Shown here piece after piece: positions 63,913 to 64,000 of a stretch of DNA of 64,000 nt (position 1 is its first letter; each line of letters begins with the position of its first letter). The position numbers and the translations under genes are program-made. The stretch is taken from positions 1 through 64,000 of the forward strand of contig DAHWKJ010000083.1 of NCBI GenBank assembly GCA_027343695.1. Direction: 5' to 3'. The notes beneath the pieces were generated by a model. It was given only the letters and a program-made list of their open reading frames with translations, searched no databases and was not told the origin of the DNA. This stretch comes from Sulfobacillus sp. Its GTDB lineage: Bacteria > Bacillota > Sulfobacillia > Sulfobacillales > Sulfobacillaceae.

Positions 63913-64000
63913 CCATAACTGTTTGATGTGATTGGCTCCTTTCCTAAGAATTCCAAAATAGCGGACACGGCATCGCGGTGCGTGGTCCGGATCCCATCGG

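Noticed and set aside
1-64000. CRISPR arrays, tRNA/rRNA genes, complete IS elements or prophage
   Set aside because: No regularly spaced repeats, cloverleaf-like sequences or transposase/integrase motifs were recognised by eye; a tRNAscan/ISfinder run would be needed to confirm absence.

Overview
64-kb window from a bacterial chromosome. The layout looks Firmicutes-like; Sulfobacillus/Symbiobacterium-type affinity is only a guess from protein style. About half the window (roughly 32-63 kb, minus strand) is the rpoB-rpoC / str / S10 / spc / alpha ribosomal super-cluster: rplJ-rplL-rpoB-rpoC-L7Ae-rpsL-rpsG-fusA-tuf-rpsJ ... rpsD-rpoA-rplQ-ecfA-ecfA-ecfT-truA. The rplM-rpsI tail lies at 16.7-17.5 kb, separated from truA by a ~14.5-kb block of accessory metabolic and efflux genes. 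The first 17 kb carries anmK, Mo-cofactor genes (mobA, mobB, moeA), a class A beta-lactamase-like serine hydrolase, Fur-family regulators, arginine genes (argF, arginase), a membrane transporter and decayed gene fragments. Strongest unexpected signal: an ArsC/Spx-like thioredoxin-fold gene (7863-8201, minus) with an in-frame TGA exactly at the first position of its redox CxxC motif (UxxC), followed by a perfect 7-bp stem with a GUG loop placed as expected for a bacterial SECIS element. It is a candidate selenoprotein that an ORF caller truncates. Second: an ABC exporter operon preceded by a 24-codon leader peptide, an intrinsic terminator and a competing pairing (22.4-22.6 kb), which looks like ribosome-mediated attenuation. 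Other points: a hairpin between the SD and start codon of rpoA, a four-Cys insertion in EF-Tu, and a strong promoter embedded in an 11-bp inverted repeat behind rpoC. All calls were made by reading the sequence; no database search was run.
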